The position numbers and the translations under genes were made by a program. Below the pieces are notes generated by a model. The model was not told where the DNA came from and did not search any database. It saw nothing but the letters and a program-made list of their open reading frames with translations. DNA of 50,215 nt from Rikenellaceae bacterium (GTDB lineage Bacteria; Bacteroidota; Bacteroidia; Bacteroidales; Rikenellaceae): the NCBI GenBank assembly GCA_015059865.1, contig SUZP01000009.1, forward strand, positions 1 to 50,215, in the 5' to 3' direction. Position 1 is the stretch's first letter. The number at the start of each line of letters is the position of its first letter. Shown piece by piece: positions 15,169-23,479 of this stretch.

Positions 15169-16026
15169 ATGTTTGAGAATAGAGATATAGAGAGGTTTGC
15201 CGTTCGCCTTGCCTACTACCTTGTGACACTTGTCTGTTTGGGTGTGTTGGCGTGGGCATTGTATTATGCCTATCTCTATTTCAATATTCCGCTTGTTATT
15301 TGGATACTTCTCTACATCGCCATTGCGGCATACTTGGTCGGTGTAGCGATATTTGCGCACAGAAAGAGAGGTTTTGCGAGAGTTATTGCCCACAGTGCAA
15401 CATTGCAGTTGGTGCCGTTGTGTGGTGCGATATTGCTCTTTTGTCTTGTTTCGAGGGGCGACAACTACAAACCCCTACCCGGCAAGCCAAGTGCCTACGA
15501 GCGAGCCTTCAACGATATGCAAGACAAACAGAAGGCGGCGGCTTTGGCGAATGGGCTTGCGCCATTCAAGTCGAGAGCCGAGATTGAGGAGCGATACAGA
15601 GAGTTGCGCCGAAAGGATAAGTTGGTGCGCATCGAAACCAACTCCAAGTATGTGGTGCGAGAATTGACCTACTCCTCGCCTTATGTAGTGCCGAAAGTGG
15701 AGGAATTGTTGGAGGATATCGCCGACTCCTTTCAGGAGAAGACGCAGTCGAAGGCGAAATTTATCGTTACGAGCGTACTCCGCACCGAGGAGGATGTAAA
15801 GAAGTTGAGAGGGGTAAATGGCAACGCATCGACTGCATCGTGCCACTGCAACGCCACAACGATAGATATTTCGTATGTGCGTTTTTCGCCCGATAAGGTC
15901 AAACCTCGCAACAACTACGAACTGCGCTTGGCATTGGCACAAACACTGCACAAACTCCGTAAGGCAGGGCGATGCTATGTGAAGATTGAACGAAAGCAAT
16001 ATTGCTATCATATAACGGTAAGATAA
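15169..16026 (+). CDS. DUF5715-type membrane protein, possible M15-like peptidase fold
   Basis: A 285-aa protein with two to three hydrophobic spans in the first 95 residues, then a soluble extracytoplasmic domain. The core IVTSVLRTEEDVKKLRG, NGNAS.ASCH and TTIDISYVRF resembles the S.RT...L...N.NAS..S.H..G...DI arrangement of VanY/M15 carboxypeptidases and is characteristic of the DUF5715 family. The expected catalytic His and Asp appear as SCHCNATTIDI. A cell-wall role is plausible but unproven. It starts 2 bp after dxr and is 25 bp from rseP. Confidence 0.75.
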   Translation: MFENRDIERFAVRLAYYLVTLVCLGVLAWALYYAYLYFNIPLVIWILLYIAIAAYLVGVAIFAHRKRGFARVIAHSATLQLVPLCGAILLFCLVSRGDNYKPLPGKPSAYERAFNDMQDKQKAAALANGLAPFKSRAEIEERYRELRRKDKLVRIETNSKYVVRELTYSSPYVVPKVEELLEDIADSFQEKTQSKAKFIVTSVLRTEEDVKKLRGVNGNASTASCHCNATTIDISYVRFSPDKVKPRNNYELRLALAQTLHKLRKAGRCYVKIERKQYCYHITVR

Positions 16027-16051
16027 GAATTGAGAATTAAAAGTATTATAT

Positions 16052-17374
16052 ATGGATATTTTAATCAAAGTTTTACAGTTTTTTATGAGCTTGACACTGC
16101 TCGTTGCGGTGCATGAGTTCGGACACTTTATTATGGCGCGCATCTTCAAGATTCGTGTCGAGAAGTTCTACATCTTCTTCGATGCAGGTTTTTCGCTCTG
16201 GAAGAAGAAGTGGGGCGATACGGAGTATGGCCTCGGTTGGTTGCCTCTCGGAGGTTACTGCAAGATTGCAGGTATGGTCGATGAGAGTATGGATAAGGAG
16301 CAGCTGGCATCGGCTCCACAACCTTGGGAGTATCGTGCAAAACCCGCTTGGCAGCGCTTCTTGGTGCTGATTGCAGGCGTTACTATGAATGTTATCCTCG
16401 CCTTTTTCATCTACTGCGGCATCTCCTTCTCGTACGGCTCGCAGTATATCTCGAATGAGGATATGATTTACGGCTACGAGTTCAGCCAGAGTGCCGAGCA
16501 GTTGGGCTTCCGTGATGGCGACCGCATCGTAACCATCGGTGGCGAGAAGGTGGAGAATATCAATTCTATTCTCGGCAAGATTCTTCTTGCAAAGGAGAAT
16601 TGCGAGGTGGAGGTTATCCGCGAGGGCGCAGAGCATAAGTTCGTGCTTGACAACGAGATACTCAACATTATGCGCAAAGAGAATACCTTCGAGAAGGAGC
16701 GTCTTTACTCGCCGCTTATTCCGTTTGTGGTGGATAGCATCGCAAATGTGGCAGTTGCAGAGGCGGGCTTGCAGAGGGGCGACCGCATTATCGGCATTGG
16801 CGAGGAGTCGTTGCCATACTTCAACCACTACGCTGACCGCCTTGCGAAGTTGGCAGGTACGACTGCCGATATTAAGGTTTTGCGTGGTGCAGATACCTTG
16901 TCGTTGGCTCTGCCTGTAAATGCGGAGGGTAAGTTGGGCGTTGTAACCGAGAACTTCTTTAAGGTACGCACCGAGGAGTACAACTTCTTCGAGGCTATCC
17001 CTGCGGGCGCACGACTGACCGCCAAGACGATTAAGAACTATTGGGATCAGCTTGTGCTTATCGTAAAACCTGATACGGGTTTGTACAAGCATGTGGGCGG
17101 CTTTATCGCTATCGGCAATATCTTCCCTTCGGAGTGGGATTGGCACCAATTCTGGTCGATGACGGCGTTTTTGTCGATTATCTTGGCGGTGATGAATATC
17201 ATTCCTATCCCCGGACTCGATGGCGGACATATGATATTCACCTTCTGGGAGATGCTTACGGGCCGCAAGGTGAGCGAAAAGGTCTTGGAGGTCGCACAGT
17301 ATATCGGTATGATACTGATTCTCGCGTTGATGCTGTTTGCCAACGGAAATGATATTTACAAACTGTTTAAGTAG
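16052..17374 (+). CDS. rseP: site-2 intramembrane metalloprotease
   Basis: A 440-aa RseP/S2P protein. The zinc motif HEFGH is at about residues 21-25 in the first span (LLVAVHEFGHFIMARIFKIR), the second metal motif is NIIPIPGLDGGH at about residues 386-397, and two PDZ-like domains lie between (FRDGDRIVTIGGEKVENI; LQRGDRIIGIGEESLPYF). It cleaves transmembrane anti-sigma or signal proteins in the inner membrane. The dxr-rseP neighbourhood is common in many bacteria. A perfect hairpin at 17419-17448 ends the operon. Confidence 0.95.
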   Translation: MDILIKVLQFFMSLTLLVAVHEFGHFIMARIFKIRVEKFYIFFDAGFSLWKKKWGDTEYGLGWLPLGGYCKIAGMVDESMDKEQLASAPQPWEYRAKPAWQRFLVLIAGVTMNVILAFFIYCGISFSYGSQYISNEDMIYGYEFSQSAEQLGFRDGDRIVTIGGEKVENINSILGKILLAKENCEVEVIREGAEHKFVLDNEILNIMRKENTFEKERLYSPLIPFVVDSIANVAVAEAGLQRGDRIIGIGEESLPYFNHYADRLAKLAGTTADIKVLRGADTLSLALPVNAEGKLGVVTENFFKVRTEEYNFFEAIPAGARLTAKTIKNYWDQLVLIVKPDTGLYKHVGGFIAIGNIFPSEWDWHQFWSMTAFLSIILAVMNIIPIPGLDGGHMIFTFWEMLTGRKVSEKVLEVAQYIGMILILALMLFANGNDIYKLFK

Positions 17375-17418
17375 TTTGTAAATTGAGAATTGAGAATTGA
17401 CAATTGAGAATTACAGGT

Positions 17419-17455
17419 ATCGCCGAGCAATTGATTTTGCTCGGCGATGTTGTTT
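17419..17455 (+). terminator. rseP operon terminator
   Basis: ATCGCCGAGCAA (17419-17430), loop TTGATT, then TTGCTCGGCGAT (17437-17448): a perfect 12-bp stem followed by GTTGTTTATATT. Confidence 0.9.
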
Positions 17456-17460
17456 ATATT

Positions 17461-17503
17461 CCTTCCCTAAGTTAGGGGAGGTGGCTGAAAGCCGGAGGGG
17501 TAT
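17461..17503. repeat. REP-like GC-rich palindromic element
   Basis: The segment contains the quasi-palindrome CCCTAAGTTAGGGG, then GGAGGTGGCTGAAAGCCGG with a GGCT-GAA-AGCC mini-hairpin, then AGGGGTAT. This GGGGAGGTGG...CGGAGGGG layout is a widespread bacterial intergenic repeat style. I see one copy in this window. Confidence 0.55.
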
Positions 17504-17639
17504 TTAGTTTCTCGCTCTTTTAGCCATCGGTCATTAGCTTTTCGTGAGATTAAAGAATTTAGGGAGTTTAGCGAAAGCTATTCTCCCTAATCTCATTAAA
17601 TTCCCTACACTCCCTACTGCCGGGTATCGTTTTCGATAC

Positions 17640-18377
17640 CTATGGCATGGAAGGGTTGCTCTCTTTGATAATTTGGTCGAATAGGTGTTCCAATTCTGCT
17701 GCTAATCGCCAATCATCACCGATATGCATCTCAATACCTTCACGATTGATTCCTTTCAAATTGATTAACAATGTATAGTCGTGAACGAGAGTATCATTAT
17801 TTTGCACAAGGTTTACCGATGAATGTTTTTGTGCAGTAGCACCTCCTATAATAGCACCCGTCTTACCTCCAAAAAAATCGCCAGCCAAACTGCTAATAAC
17901 AACATCTTTTGTATCTGCTGATGTTGTAATACTTCCGCTAATATCACCCTTGGTAATTTGACAATTATCTACTAATTTATATGATGCAATATCTGCAAAA
18001 GGAAATGCGATGTCGTTTATATATATGACTTTATGATTAACAAATAGTGCAAAATAGCCATAATCAGTTAGGTCATTAGGGCGTATAACTCTATCAGGTG
18101 TTCCGTGCTTTTCGGTTAAAAGTTCTAACGCATTATCTATTTTCGACTGGGTAGATTCGATCTTTTGCTGTTCCCTTTTTTGGGCATATTCATCGTAGGC
18201 TTCTTGTTGCCTTGATTGCTCTTTTTCTGCACTATTTTTCGCAACAATAATCACTATAGCTATCGCTGCAACAATTCCTATAAGCCCCAATATAACAACA
18301 ATATTCTCTACAATTAGAGCAAGCATAACAAAAAATACTACAAAAGATGTTATGCTACCAGAAATACTTGTTCTCAT
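17640..18377 (-). CDS. membrane protein of unknown function with coiled coil and C-terminal soluble domain
   Basis: A 245-aa protein that I do not recognise. Residues about 10-48 are hydrophobic (two closely spaced spans, VVFFVMLALIVENIVVILG and IVAAIAIVIIVA). Residues 50-95 form a charged coiled coil (KEQSRQQEAYDEYAQKREQQ), leading into ALELLTEKHGTPDRVI. The rest looks like a cytoplasmic beta-rich domain (VIYINDIAFPFADIASYKL; a glycine-rich GKTGAIIGGATAQ; YTLLINLKGINREGIEMHIGDDWRLAAELEHLFDQII). The ATG at 18377 is 1 bp after the nuclease-like gene stop, so the two are translationally linked; an upstream TTG at 18386 is less likely. The region is markedly more AT-rich than rseP or radA, suggesting recent acquisition. 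Confidence 0.7.
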   Translation of the reverse strand: MRTSISGSITSFVVFFVMLALIVENIVVILGLIGIVAAIAIVIIVAKNSAEKEQSRQQEAYDEYAQKREQQKIESTQSKIDNALELLTEKHGTPDRVIRPNDLTDYGYFALFVNHKVIYINDIAFPFADIASYKLVDNCQITKGDISGSITTSADTKDVVISSLAGDFFGGKTGAIIGGATAQKHSSVNLVQNNDTLVHDYTLLINLKGINREGIEMHIGDDWRLAAELEHLFDQIIKESNPSMP

Positions 18378-18378
18378 A

Positions 18379-19464
18379 CTACTCAACTTTTTTGATAGTA
18401 ATTCCTTCTATATTAGAATTTACATAGTGCATGAATTTCGAAAAGTTCGCAGGTGTCCACTGATTACTTACATAAATTCTTTTGTTGCCAAAAATTAGAG
18501 GGATAAATCTGTGAAGTTCTTTATCCTTAACCTCTAATTCATCACGAACTACGCCATGTGAGCCTTGAAGATCAGAAGGAAATGTATTTTTTAGTTCATC
18601 AATCGTTAATGCACCTCTATTTCTTAAATATGTTTCTACTACTATTGCAGGAGTTCTGCATTTTCCATAATTGCCTTCGCCATTTACCGAATACCGAGAA
18701 TAATCCTTGTCCGAGTAGTTTTTTACAGTCTTTGCATATATTGGAATTTGTGTCTGATTAACACTAATGCTTGTAGGTGTTTTCAATGTTTTATAAGTAT
18801 CACTAATGATACTCTTTACTAAACACGATAATTTATTAAATGTGTCTTGGTTAACATTTTCGTTATACACCTTTTGTATAAAGTATCTTACCAAATCAGC
18901 GGATGGAGATAGCAATTCATTTTTAATTAAAGTTTCCAACTCTTTTTTGTATTTGCGTTCTCTTGCAAAATTTAATATGGCATCAATGTTAAAATATGAT
19001 TTACAAAAGAGTTTCAACTCCTCTATTTCACTATCGCTAATATTCGACATATCAATCTCGTAGAATGGTTGTGCATCCATTATGTTTGGGCGTTGAAGAT
19101 CTGCGTAAAATCTATACACGATACCATTTGTCAGGATGCCAAGTTTTGTTTCAGGAGAAGCAATGTAATATCGATATAACTGATTTATATGTGGTGTTAA
19201 ATCTCTCTCTTCACAACGCTTGCATTCTATTAGGATAATAGGCTTATTGTTAATCAAAATAGCATAATCCACCCTCTCTCCATTTTTTATTCCTATATCA
19301 CATTTTAGTTCAGATATAATCTCGAAGGGATTATAAACATCATATCCTAATGCTTCAATAAATGGCAGAATTAGAAAGCGCTTTGTCTCTTCTTCGGAGT
19401 GCAAAATATTCTTATATTCATTTATACGCTCTGATAATAGCCTAATAGACTCCTTAAATTCCAT
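18379..19464 (-). CDS. HsdR N-terminal-like (type I restriction) nuclease-domain protein
   Basis: A 361-aa protein. Residues about 1-150 look like the HSDR_N / PD-(D/E)XK fold: EEETKRFLILPFIEALGYDV, then ELKCDIGIKNGERVDYAIL and PIILIECKRCE, giving an E...D...ExK-type active site. The C-terminal 90 residues form a separate predicted winged-helix-like domain (RTPAIVVETYLRNRGALTID). There is no helicase motor, so it is not a complete HsdR. The ATG at 19464 is chosen because the open frame upstream (to 19719) lies in the conserved non-coding leader. It is paired with the membrane protein downstream; no HsdM or HsdS is nearby. A solitary defence or mobile-element nuclease is the best guess. Confidence 0.75.
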   Translation of the reverse strand: MEFKESIRLLSERINEYKNILHSEEETKRFLILPFIEALGYDVYNPFEIISELKCDIGIKNGERVDYAILINNKPIILIECKRCEERDLTPHINQLYRYYIASPETKLGILTNGIVYRFYADLQRPNIMDAQPFYEIDMSNISDSEIEELKLFCKSYFNIDAILNFARERKYKKELETLIKNELLSPSADLVRYFIQKVYNENVNQDTFNKLSCLVKSIISDTYKTLKTPTSISVNQTQIPIYAKTVKNYSDKDYSRYSVNGEGNYGKCRTPAIVVETYLRNRGALTIDELKNTFPSDLQGSHGVVRDELEVKDKELHRFIPLIFGNKRIYVSNQWTPANFSKFMHYVNSNIEGITIKKVE

Positions 19465-19477
19465 AGTTTCCTCATAA

Positions 19478-19748
19478 TTGCCCACCAACCCCGAATGTGC
19501 GGTTACTATAAAAAGAAAGTGTGAGGTTGATTTTCGTCTATTTGATAGAAGGTTCTGACAAAACCTTTGAGAAGATAAACGATTGAAGCCCCACACTTGA
19601 ATAGTATGGGTATGCCAAAATTGGCATAGCGTCATAACTATACAAGGAATGAGTGCTATTCGCCGTTCCTTCTCATTGAAAACTGTCAGATTCTCTACCA
19701 AGAACAATACGAAAAACACTTTCTATATGTCTGCAATCCGAGGACTGC
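19478..19748 (-). ncRNA. candidate structured RNA leader, copy 1 (271 nt)
   Basis: Read on the minus strand, this 271-nt segment starts GCAGTCCTCGGATTGC and ends TTCGGGGTTGGTGGGCAA, 13 nt before the ATG of the HsdR-N-like gene. A second copy of equal length is at 49754-50024. Visible helices: 5' hairpin GCAGTC-CTCG-GATTGC (19733-19748); long-range GAAAGTGT (19716-19723) with ACACTTTC (19515-19522); GTGTGGGG (19589-19596) with CCTCACAC; GTTTAT with ATAGAC; hairpin AAGGTTTT-GTC-AGAACCTT; and TATGCCAA-TT-TTGGCATA. A consensus promoter places the transcript start at the 5' end. Reading frames of the two copies disagree at the conserved 3' end, arguing against a protein. I know no named RNA family with this signature, but could not search Rfam. 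Confidence 0.72.
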
Positions 19749-19752
19749 ACCA

Positions 19753-19784
19753 CAAATTTAGAAATTATTTTCGAGAGTTGCAAA
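19753..19784 (-). promoter_or_regulatory. promoter of the structured leader and nuclease/membrane-protein operon
   Basis: Minus strand: TTTG (19781-19784), a 20-bp spacer, TAAATTTG (19753-19760). Both Bacteroidetes boxes are exact with ideal spacing. Transcription would start at about 19748, the first base of the structured leader. The 25 bp around the -7 box are also conserved before copy 2 at 49742. Confidence 0.85.
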
Positions 19785-19973
19785 GTTGCGATAGTAAAAT
19801 AGTGGTTATTAGTGGGAGTTAGGGGCTATTAGCGGAAATTAGAGTGGCGCACCACTAATAGCCTCTAAACGCCTCTAACTGCCGCTAAAATCCTCTCCCA
19901 AAAAACTTTTAATTCTTAATTCTCAATTTTTAATTTTTAATTCTTAATTTTGTGCCAAGCAAAATTAAGTACT
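19785..19973. other. inverted-repeat and heptamer region upstream of radA
   Basis: 19807-19890 contains an imperfect inverted repeat: GGGGCTATTAGCGG and CCACTAATAGCCTC can pair, and the outer TTAGTGGGAGTTAGGGG mirrors CCTCTAACTGCCGCTAA. 19906-19950 is a TTAATTC/TTAATTT heptamer array. No gene is seen in it. Confidence 0.6.
19906..19950. repeat. TTAATTC/TTAATTT heptameric array before radA
   Basis: TTAATTC, TTAATTC, TCAATTT, TTAATTT, TTAATTC, TTAATTT: six 7-bp units in a row. Confidence 0.8.
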
Positions 19974-21353
19974 ATGGCAGAGGCAAAGAAGGCGTATGTG
20001 TGTCGGGAGTGCGGGTACGATGCTCCGAAGTGGTTGGGTAAGTGCCCTTCGTGCGGTGCGTGGAACACCTTTGACGAGTTGGTTGTGGCGAAGAAGGGCT
20101 CTTCGGTTGCCGCAGCGGTAACATCATCGGCTGTACCAAAGGCGAAGCCGCAGCGAGTACAGGATATCAAAACGGGCGAAACAAAGCGCATAGACATCGG
20201 TCAGAGCGAGGTCAATCGTGTATTGGGTGGCGGTTTGGTGCCGGGCTCGATTATCCTCGTAGGCGGAGAGCCGGGTATCGGAAAATCGACTCTTGCCCTG
20301 CAACTCGCCTTGGCGGACAACGGTTTGCGCACGCTCTATGTGTCGGGCGAGGAGTCGGCAGAGCAGATTAAGATGCGTGCCGAGCGACTCGGTATTCACA
20401 ACGAAGAGTGCGTGGTATATACCGAAACGCTACTCGAAAATATCATTGCACAATGCGAGGCGATAAAGCCCGATATGGTGGTTGTCGATTCGATTCAGAC
20501 CATCTACACCGACTTGGTCGATGCCTCGGCAGGTAGTGTGTCGCAGATTCGTGAGTGCGCATCTACGCTCTTGAAATACGCAAAGGGCAGCGGAACTCCC
20601 GTATTTATAATAGGTCATATCACCAAGGAGGGTACGATTGCAGGTCCGAAGGTGTTGGAGCATATTGTCGATGTAGTGTTGCAGTTCGAGGGCGATGGGA
20701 ACAACACCTACCGCATCCTGCGAGGTATCAAAAACCGCTTCGGAGCAACCTTCGAGATTGGCGTGTTCGAGATGCTCGAAAAGGGGTTGCGCTCGGTCGA
20801 AAACCCTTCGGAGGTGCTTCTCTCGCACTATGACGAGCCACTATCGGGCATTGCCGTAGCGGCTACGGTAGATGGTATTCGCCCATATCTTTTGGAGGTG
20901 CAGGCGTTGGTTAGTCAGGCGGCATACGGAACACCGCAACGCAACGCTACGGGTTACGACTCACGCCGAATGAATATGTTGTTGGCGATTTTGGAGAAGC
21001 GTGTCGGGTTGAAGATGTTTCAGAAAGATGTTTTCTTGAATTTTGCAGGTGGTTTTAAGGTTTCGGATACGGGCTTGGACTTGGCTGTTGTAGCGGCGGT
21101 GCTGTCGTCATACTTCGACCGCCCGATAAACGATGGGTTGGCTCTTGCGGGCGAGATTGGATTGTCGGGCGAGGTGCGACCTGCGCCACGCACCGAGCAG
21201 CGTATCAGCGAGGCTGCACGACTCGGTTTTAAGAAGATTGTTGTTTCGGGCTACGCCTCGTTGCCGAGCAAGAAGATAAAGGGCGTTGAGGTTGCTCGAA
21301 TAACGACCATCGGCGAATTGGCGCGACATCTATTCTCGGAGAGATTAGAGTAA
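19974..21353 (+). CDS. radA: DNA repair protein RadA (Sms)
   Basis: A 459-aa RadA. The N-terminal C4 zinc finger reads CRECGYDAPKWLGKCPSCGAW; the RecA-like core has Walker A VGGEPGIGKSTLALQ and Walker B MVVVDSIQT; the RadA-specific KNRFG motif is at LRGIKNRFGATFEIG; the C-terminal Lon-protease-like domain starts about residue 290. RadA drives branch migration of recombination intermediates. The ATG at 19974 is used; the frame is open to a TTG at 19950, but that adds residues before the conserved start and overlaps the heptamer array. Confidence 0.96.
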   Translation: MAEAKKAYVCRECGYDAPKWLGKCPSCGAWNTFDELVVAKKGSSVAAAVTSSAVPKAKPQRVQDIKTGETKRIDIGQSEVNRVLGGGLVPGSIILVGGEPGIGKSTLALQLALADNGLRTLYVSGEESAEQIKMRAERLGIHNEECVVYTETLLENIIAQCEAIKPDMVVVDSIQTIYTDLVDASAGSVSQIRECASTLLKYAKGSGTPVFIIGHITKEGTIAGPKVLEHIVDVVLQFEGDGNNTYRILRGIKNRFGATFEIGVFEMLEKGLRSVENPSEVLLSHYDEPLSGIAVAATVDGIRPYLLEVQALVSQAAYGTPQRNATGYDSRRMNMLLAILEKRVGLKMFQKDVFLNFAGGFKVSDTGLDLAVVAAVLSSYFDRPINDGLALAGEIGLSGEVRPAPRTEQRISEAARLGFKKIVVSGYASLPSKKIKGVEVARITTIGELARHLFSERLE

Positions 21354-21389
21354 TATTAAAGGCGACTGATTAGGTCGCCTTTAATATTA
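21351..21389. terminator. bidirectional terminator shared by radA and the clostripain-like gene
   Basis: TAATATTAAAGGCGAC (21351-21366), loop TGATTAG, GTCGCCTTTAATATTA (21374-21389): a perfect 16-bp stem. The TAA stop codons of both converging genes are the outermost bases of the two arms. Confidence 0.9.
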
Positions 21390-23453
21390 GTGTGTTGCCT
21401 TGTACCACGCGGTCTCCTGCCACGCCTCGGCGCAGAAATCGACACCTGCGGAGGTCGTGATACCTGAGTAGTGGTTTATGTCGTGGTATTTATTGTCGTA
21501 CGCCGAGTAGAATGTATCGGTGTTGTAGCGCGAAGTTACTGTCTTGGAGAGTTGCGCTCTAAAACTCTCGACCGCATCTGCATCCGCACAAGATTTCTCT
21601 ACCATATCTTCCAAGTCGTAGAAGATATGCACAGGGTTGTAAGATGAATTTATACCATCGTATATCTGCACATCGTCAAGTGAAAAGCCCTCTTTTACGG
21701 CAGCTTGGTTTACGCCCTTTACTGTTGCTGCCAACGCCTCCAACTCAGCCGTATTTGTTAATGCAACACAGGCCGAGCGCACGCCAATACCAGACTCGTT
21801 GCGATAATAATCGACATACTCTTTGCATATATTGTCGAGGTTGTAGGATGTGCCACCCTCGGTGAGCATATAGGGAACGACCTTGGCGTATGGAAATCCT
21901 GCACCCATAACCTCGCACGGCGAGCCGATAATATATTTTGTCGAGTTGCGCAACTCGTATGCAGTCTCGATATTTCCCATAAAGCAGGCGTCGAAGAGTA
22001 TATACTCGTACTTTATATCGTTGGCCTCAATGGCTGAGGATATCTCTGTTACATCATACTGCACGGTGTGGCCATTGTCCCCAATATGACGAGTAAGAGC
22101 ACCTTCGGGCTTCTGCCACAGCAACGAAGGATTTGCCACTCCAAACTGCATAAGGCGAGCCGATGACGACACGAAGTTCTTAGGTGTCCACGCGTGTCCG
22201 TGTGAGCCGATGATAAGAGCATACTTCTCGGCAGGTGCAAACTTCTTCATTCGGCGAATATTCGATTCGAAAGTTTGGCTGTTGTATGGCACCGAGAGCG
22301 AAAATTCGCTAACCTTCTCCTTGACAGCCATCTTCAATATGTTGTCGTAGCGCAACTCGTAGAGCGTAGCATCGGAGGTCGAATCGGTAAATGTTACCAA
22401 TACGCGAGCATCGCCCTGAATATTCGAGTTTAGAGCTTCGAGTATCTTAGTGGCGTTGTTGTTGAAGTAGTGATTGAGAGCTGTGCCTACGAAATATATC
22501 ATTATCGTCTGCGATGCAGTGGCCTTGCGCTGGTGCACCTCAATAGCTATTTTATTTTCAGGAAAATCCTTCAACGACACCTCCACCTCTCCGAGGAGCA
22601 CCTGATTGGCTGTGTTGTTATCCACAAGTGCACGCACTATATACGAGTTTTGCGATATTGGAGTAATCGAAAACTTATCACCATTGTGCTTTGTTGTAAT
22701 CTCGTACTTGGAGTTTATGACAAACATATTTTCGCCACCCATATTTCCCGGCAGGAGCACAATGCTGCGGTCGAACGATATGGCGGCTCGCTGTATTATA
22801 TTGACGAATAGCCTCTCTTGTACAACGCCACGAACTTTAAAGCCTACACGCCCTAAGAATAGCTCCTCCGACGATATGTTGCTGTCGAGCGAGGTGACAG
22901 TAATGGTGTGGCGAACATAATCCCTCATATCCTCGCTCTTTGTGATTTTGACTTCCAACTTGTCGTTGTCAATCGTAACCTCAATATCCTCAACGGGACA
23001 CCTCGTCTTGAATGTGAAGGTTGCAGCCGAACCCTCTGTTGCCTCAATCTCTACGGTGTGGCTATCGGCAATAATCTGCGGTAGCTGATATGCCGAGATA
23101 CCCACAAAACGGGTGGATAATAGCTTGAAATTCAAATCGCTCAGGCGAATTGTGTCGGCTGTATTGTTAGATTGTAGAGGTGTTGCTGTGATTGTTACGC
23201 TCTCTCCATCAATCGTCTTTGTGCCACTGGAAGGTGTGCACGAAAAACCTTTGTAGTCGATAATCTGCCAATCGTGATTAGCCTTTAAAGAGAAGGTGGT
23301 GCTGTTACCCTCGGTACCGTCGAGCAGTAACTGCCTGTTGAAGATGCCTTGAATGGTTAGGTCTTCAACTTTTGCACTTGGTGCATCCTTGATACAACCA
23401 CACAGAAGTAGGGCTATTGTCGATATGACTATATGTGTACGAAATCTTCTCAT
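21387..23453 (-). CDS. clostripain-family (C11) cysteine peptidase lipoprotein
   Basis: A 688-aa protein with an SPII signal (MRRFRTHIVISTIALLLCGC, Cys20). Residues about 30-310 hold BACON-like beta-sandwich domains (GNSTTFSLKANHDWQIIDY; EGSAATFTFKTRCPVEDIEV). The C11 catalytic core runs from about residue 315: catalytic His in ALIIGSHGHAWTPKNF and Cys in YILFDACFMGNIETAYEL, followed by IIGSPCEVMGAGFPY, all typical of clostripain relatives, which cleave after Arg or Lys and often self-process. It is probably surface attached. It is last in a minus-strand run ligA-dapA-DUF4919-this gene, 26 bp after DUF4919. Confidence 0.9.
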   Translation of the reverse strand: MRRFRTHIVISTIALLLCGCIKDAPSAKVEDLTIQGIFNRQLLLDGTEGNSTTFSLKANHDWQIIDYKGFSCTPSSGTKTIDGESVTITATPLQSNNTADTIRLSDLNFKLLSTRFVGISAYQLPQIIADSHTVEIEATEGSAATFTFKTRCPVEDIEVTIDNDKLEVKITKSEDMRDYVRHTITVTSLDSNISSEELFLGRVGFKVRGVVQERLFVNIIQRAAISFDRSIVLLPGNMGGENMFVINSKYEITTKHNGDKFSITPISQNSYIVRALVDNNTANQVLLGEVEVSLKDFPENKIAIEVHQRKATASQTIMIYFVGTALNHYFNNNATKILEALNSNIQGDARVLVTFTDSTSDATLYELRYDNILKMAVKEKVSEFSLSVPYNSQTFESNIRRMKKFAPAEKYALIIGSHGHAWTPKNFVSSSARLMQFGVANPSLLWQKPEGALTRHIGDNGHTVQYDVTEISSAIEANDIKYEYILFDACFMGNIETAYELRNSTKYIIGSPCEVMGAGFPYAKVVPYMLTEGGTSYNLDNICKEYVDYYRNESGIGVRSACVALTNTAELEALAATVKGVNQAAVKEGFSLDDVQIYDGINSSYNPVHIFYDLEDMVEKSCADADAVESFRAQLSKTVTSRYNTDTFYSAYDNKYHDINHYSGITTSAGVDFCAEAWQETAWYKATH

Positions 23454-23479
23454 TATCTTTATGTATGTGTAAATAGACT

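Larger units (their letters stand above)
17375..17639. other. intergenic region after rseP: heptameric array, terminator and REP-like palindromes
   Basis: 17382-17415 holds an AATTGAG/AATTGAC heptamer array, 17419-17448 the rseP terminator, 17461-17503 a REP-like GC-rich element, 17553-17589 a hairpin with a GAAA loop, and 17623-17640 the perfect hairpin GGTATCG-TTTT-CGATACC that touches the stop codon of the minus-strand gene. No gene is seen. Confidence 0.7.

Noticed and set aside
18379..19464. Complete type I restriction-modification system
   Set aside because: No HsdM, HsdS or helicase motifs are present; only an HSDR_N-like nuclease domain is seen.
19465..19719. 85-codon in-frame N-terminal extension of the HsdR-N-like protein
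   Set aside because: It lies in the conserved structured leader. In copy 2 the homologous 3' block is in another frame and ends in a stop before the next gene, so the conservation is not protein-coding.
19478..19748. Leader element as an insertion sequence or MITE
   Set aside because: The shared ends are not inverted repeats of each other, no target duplication is visible, and both copies keep promoter and start-codon spacing.
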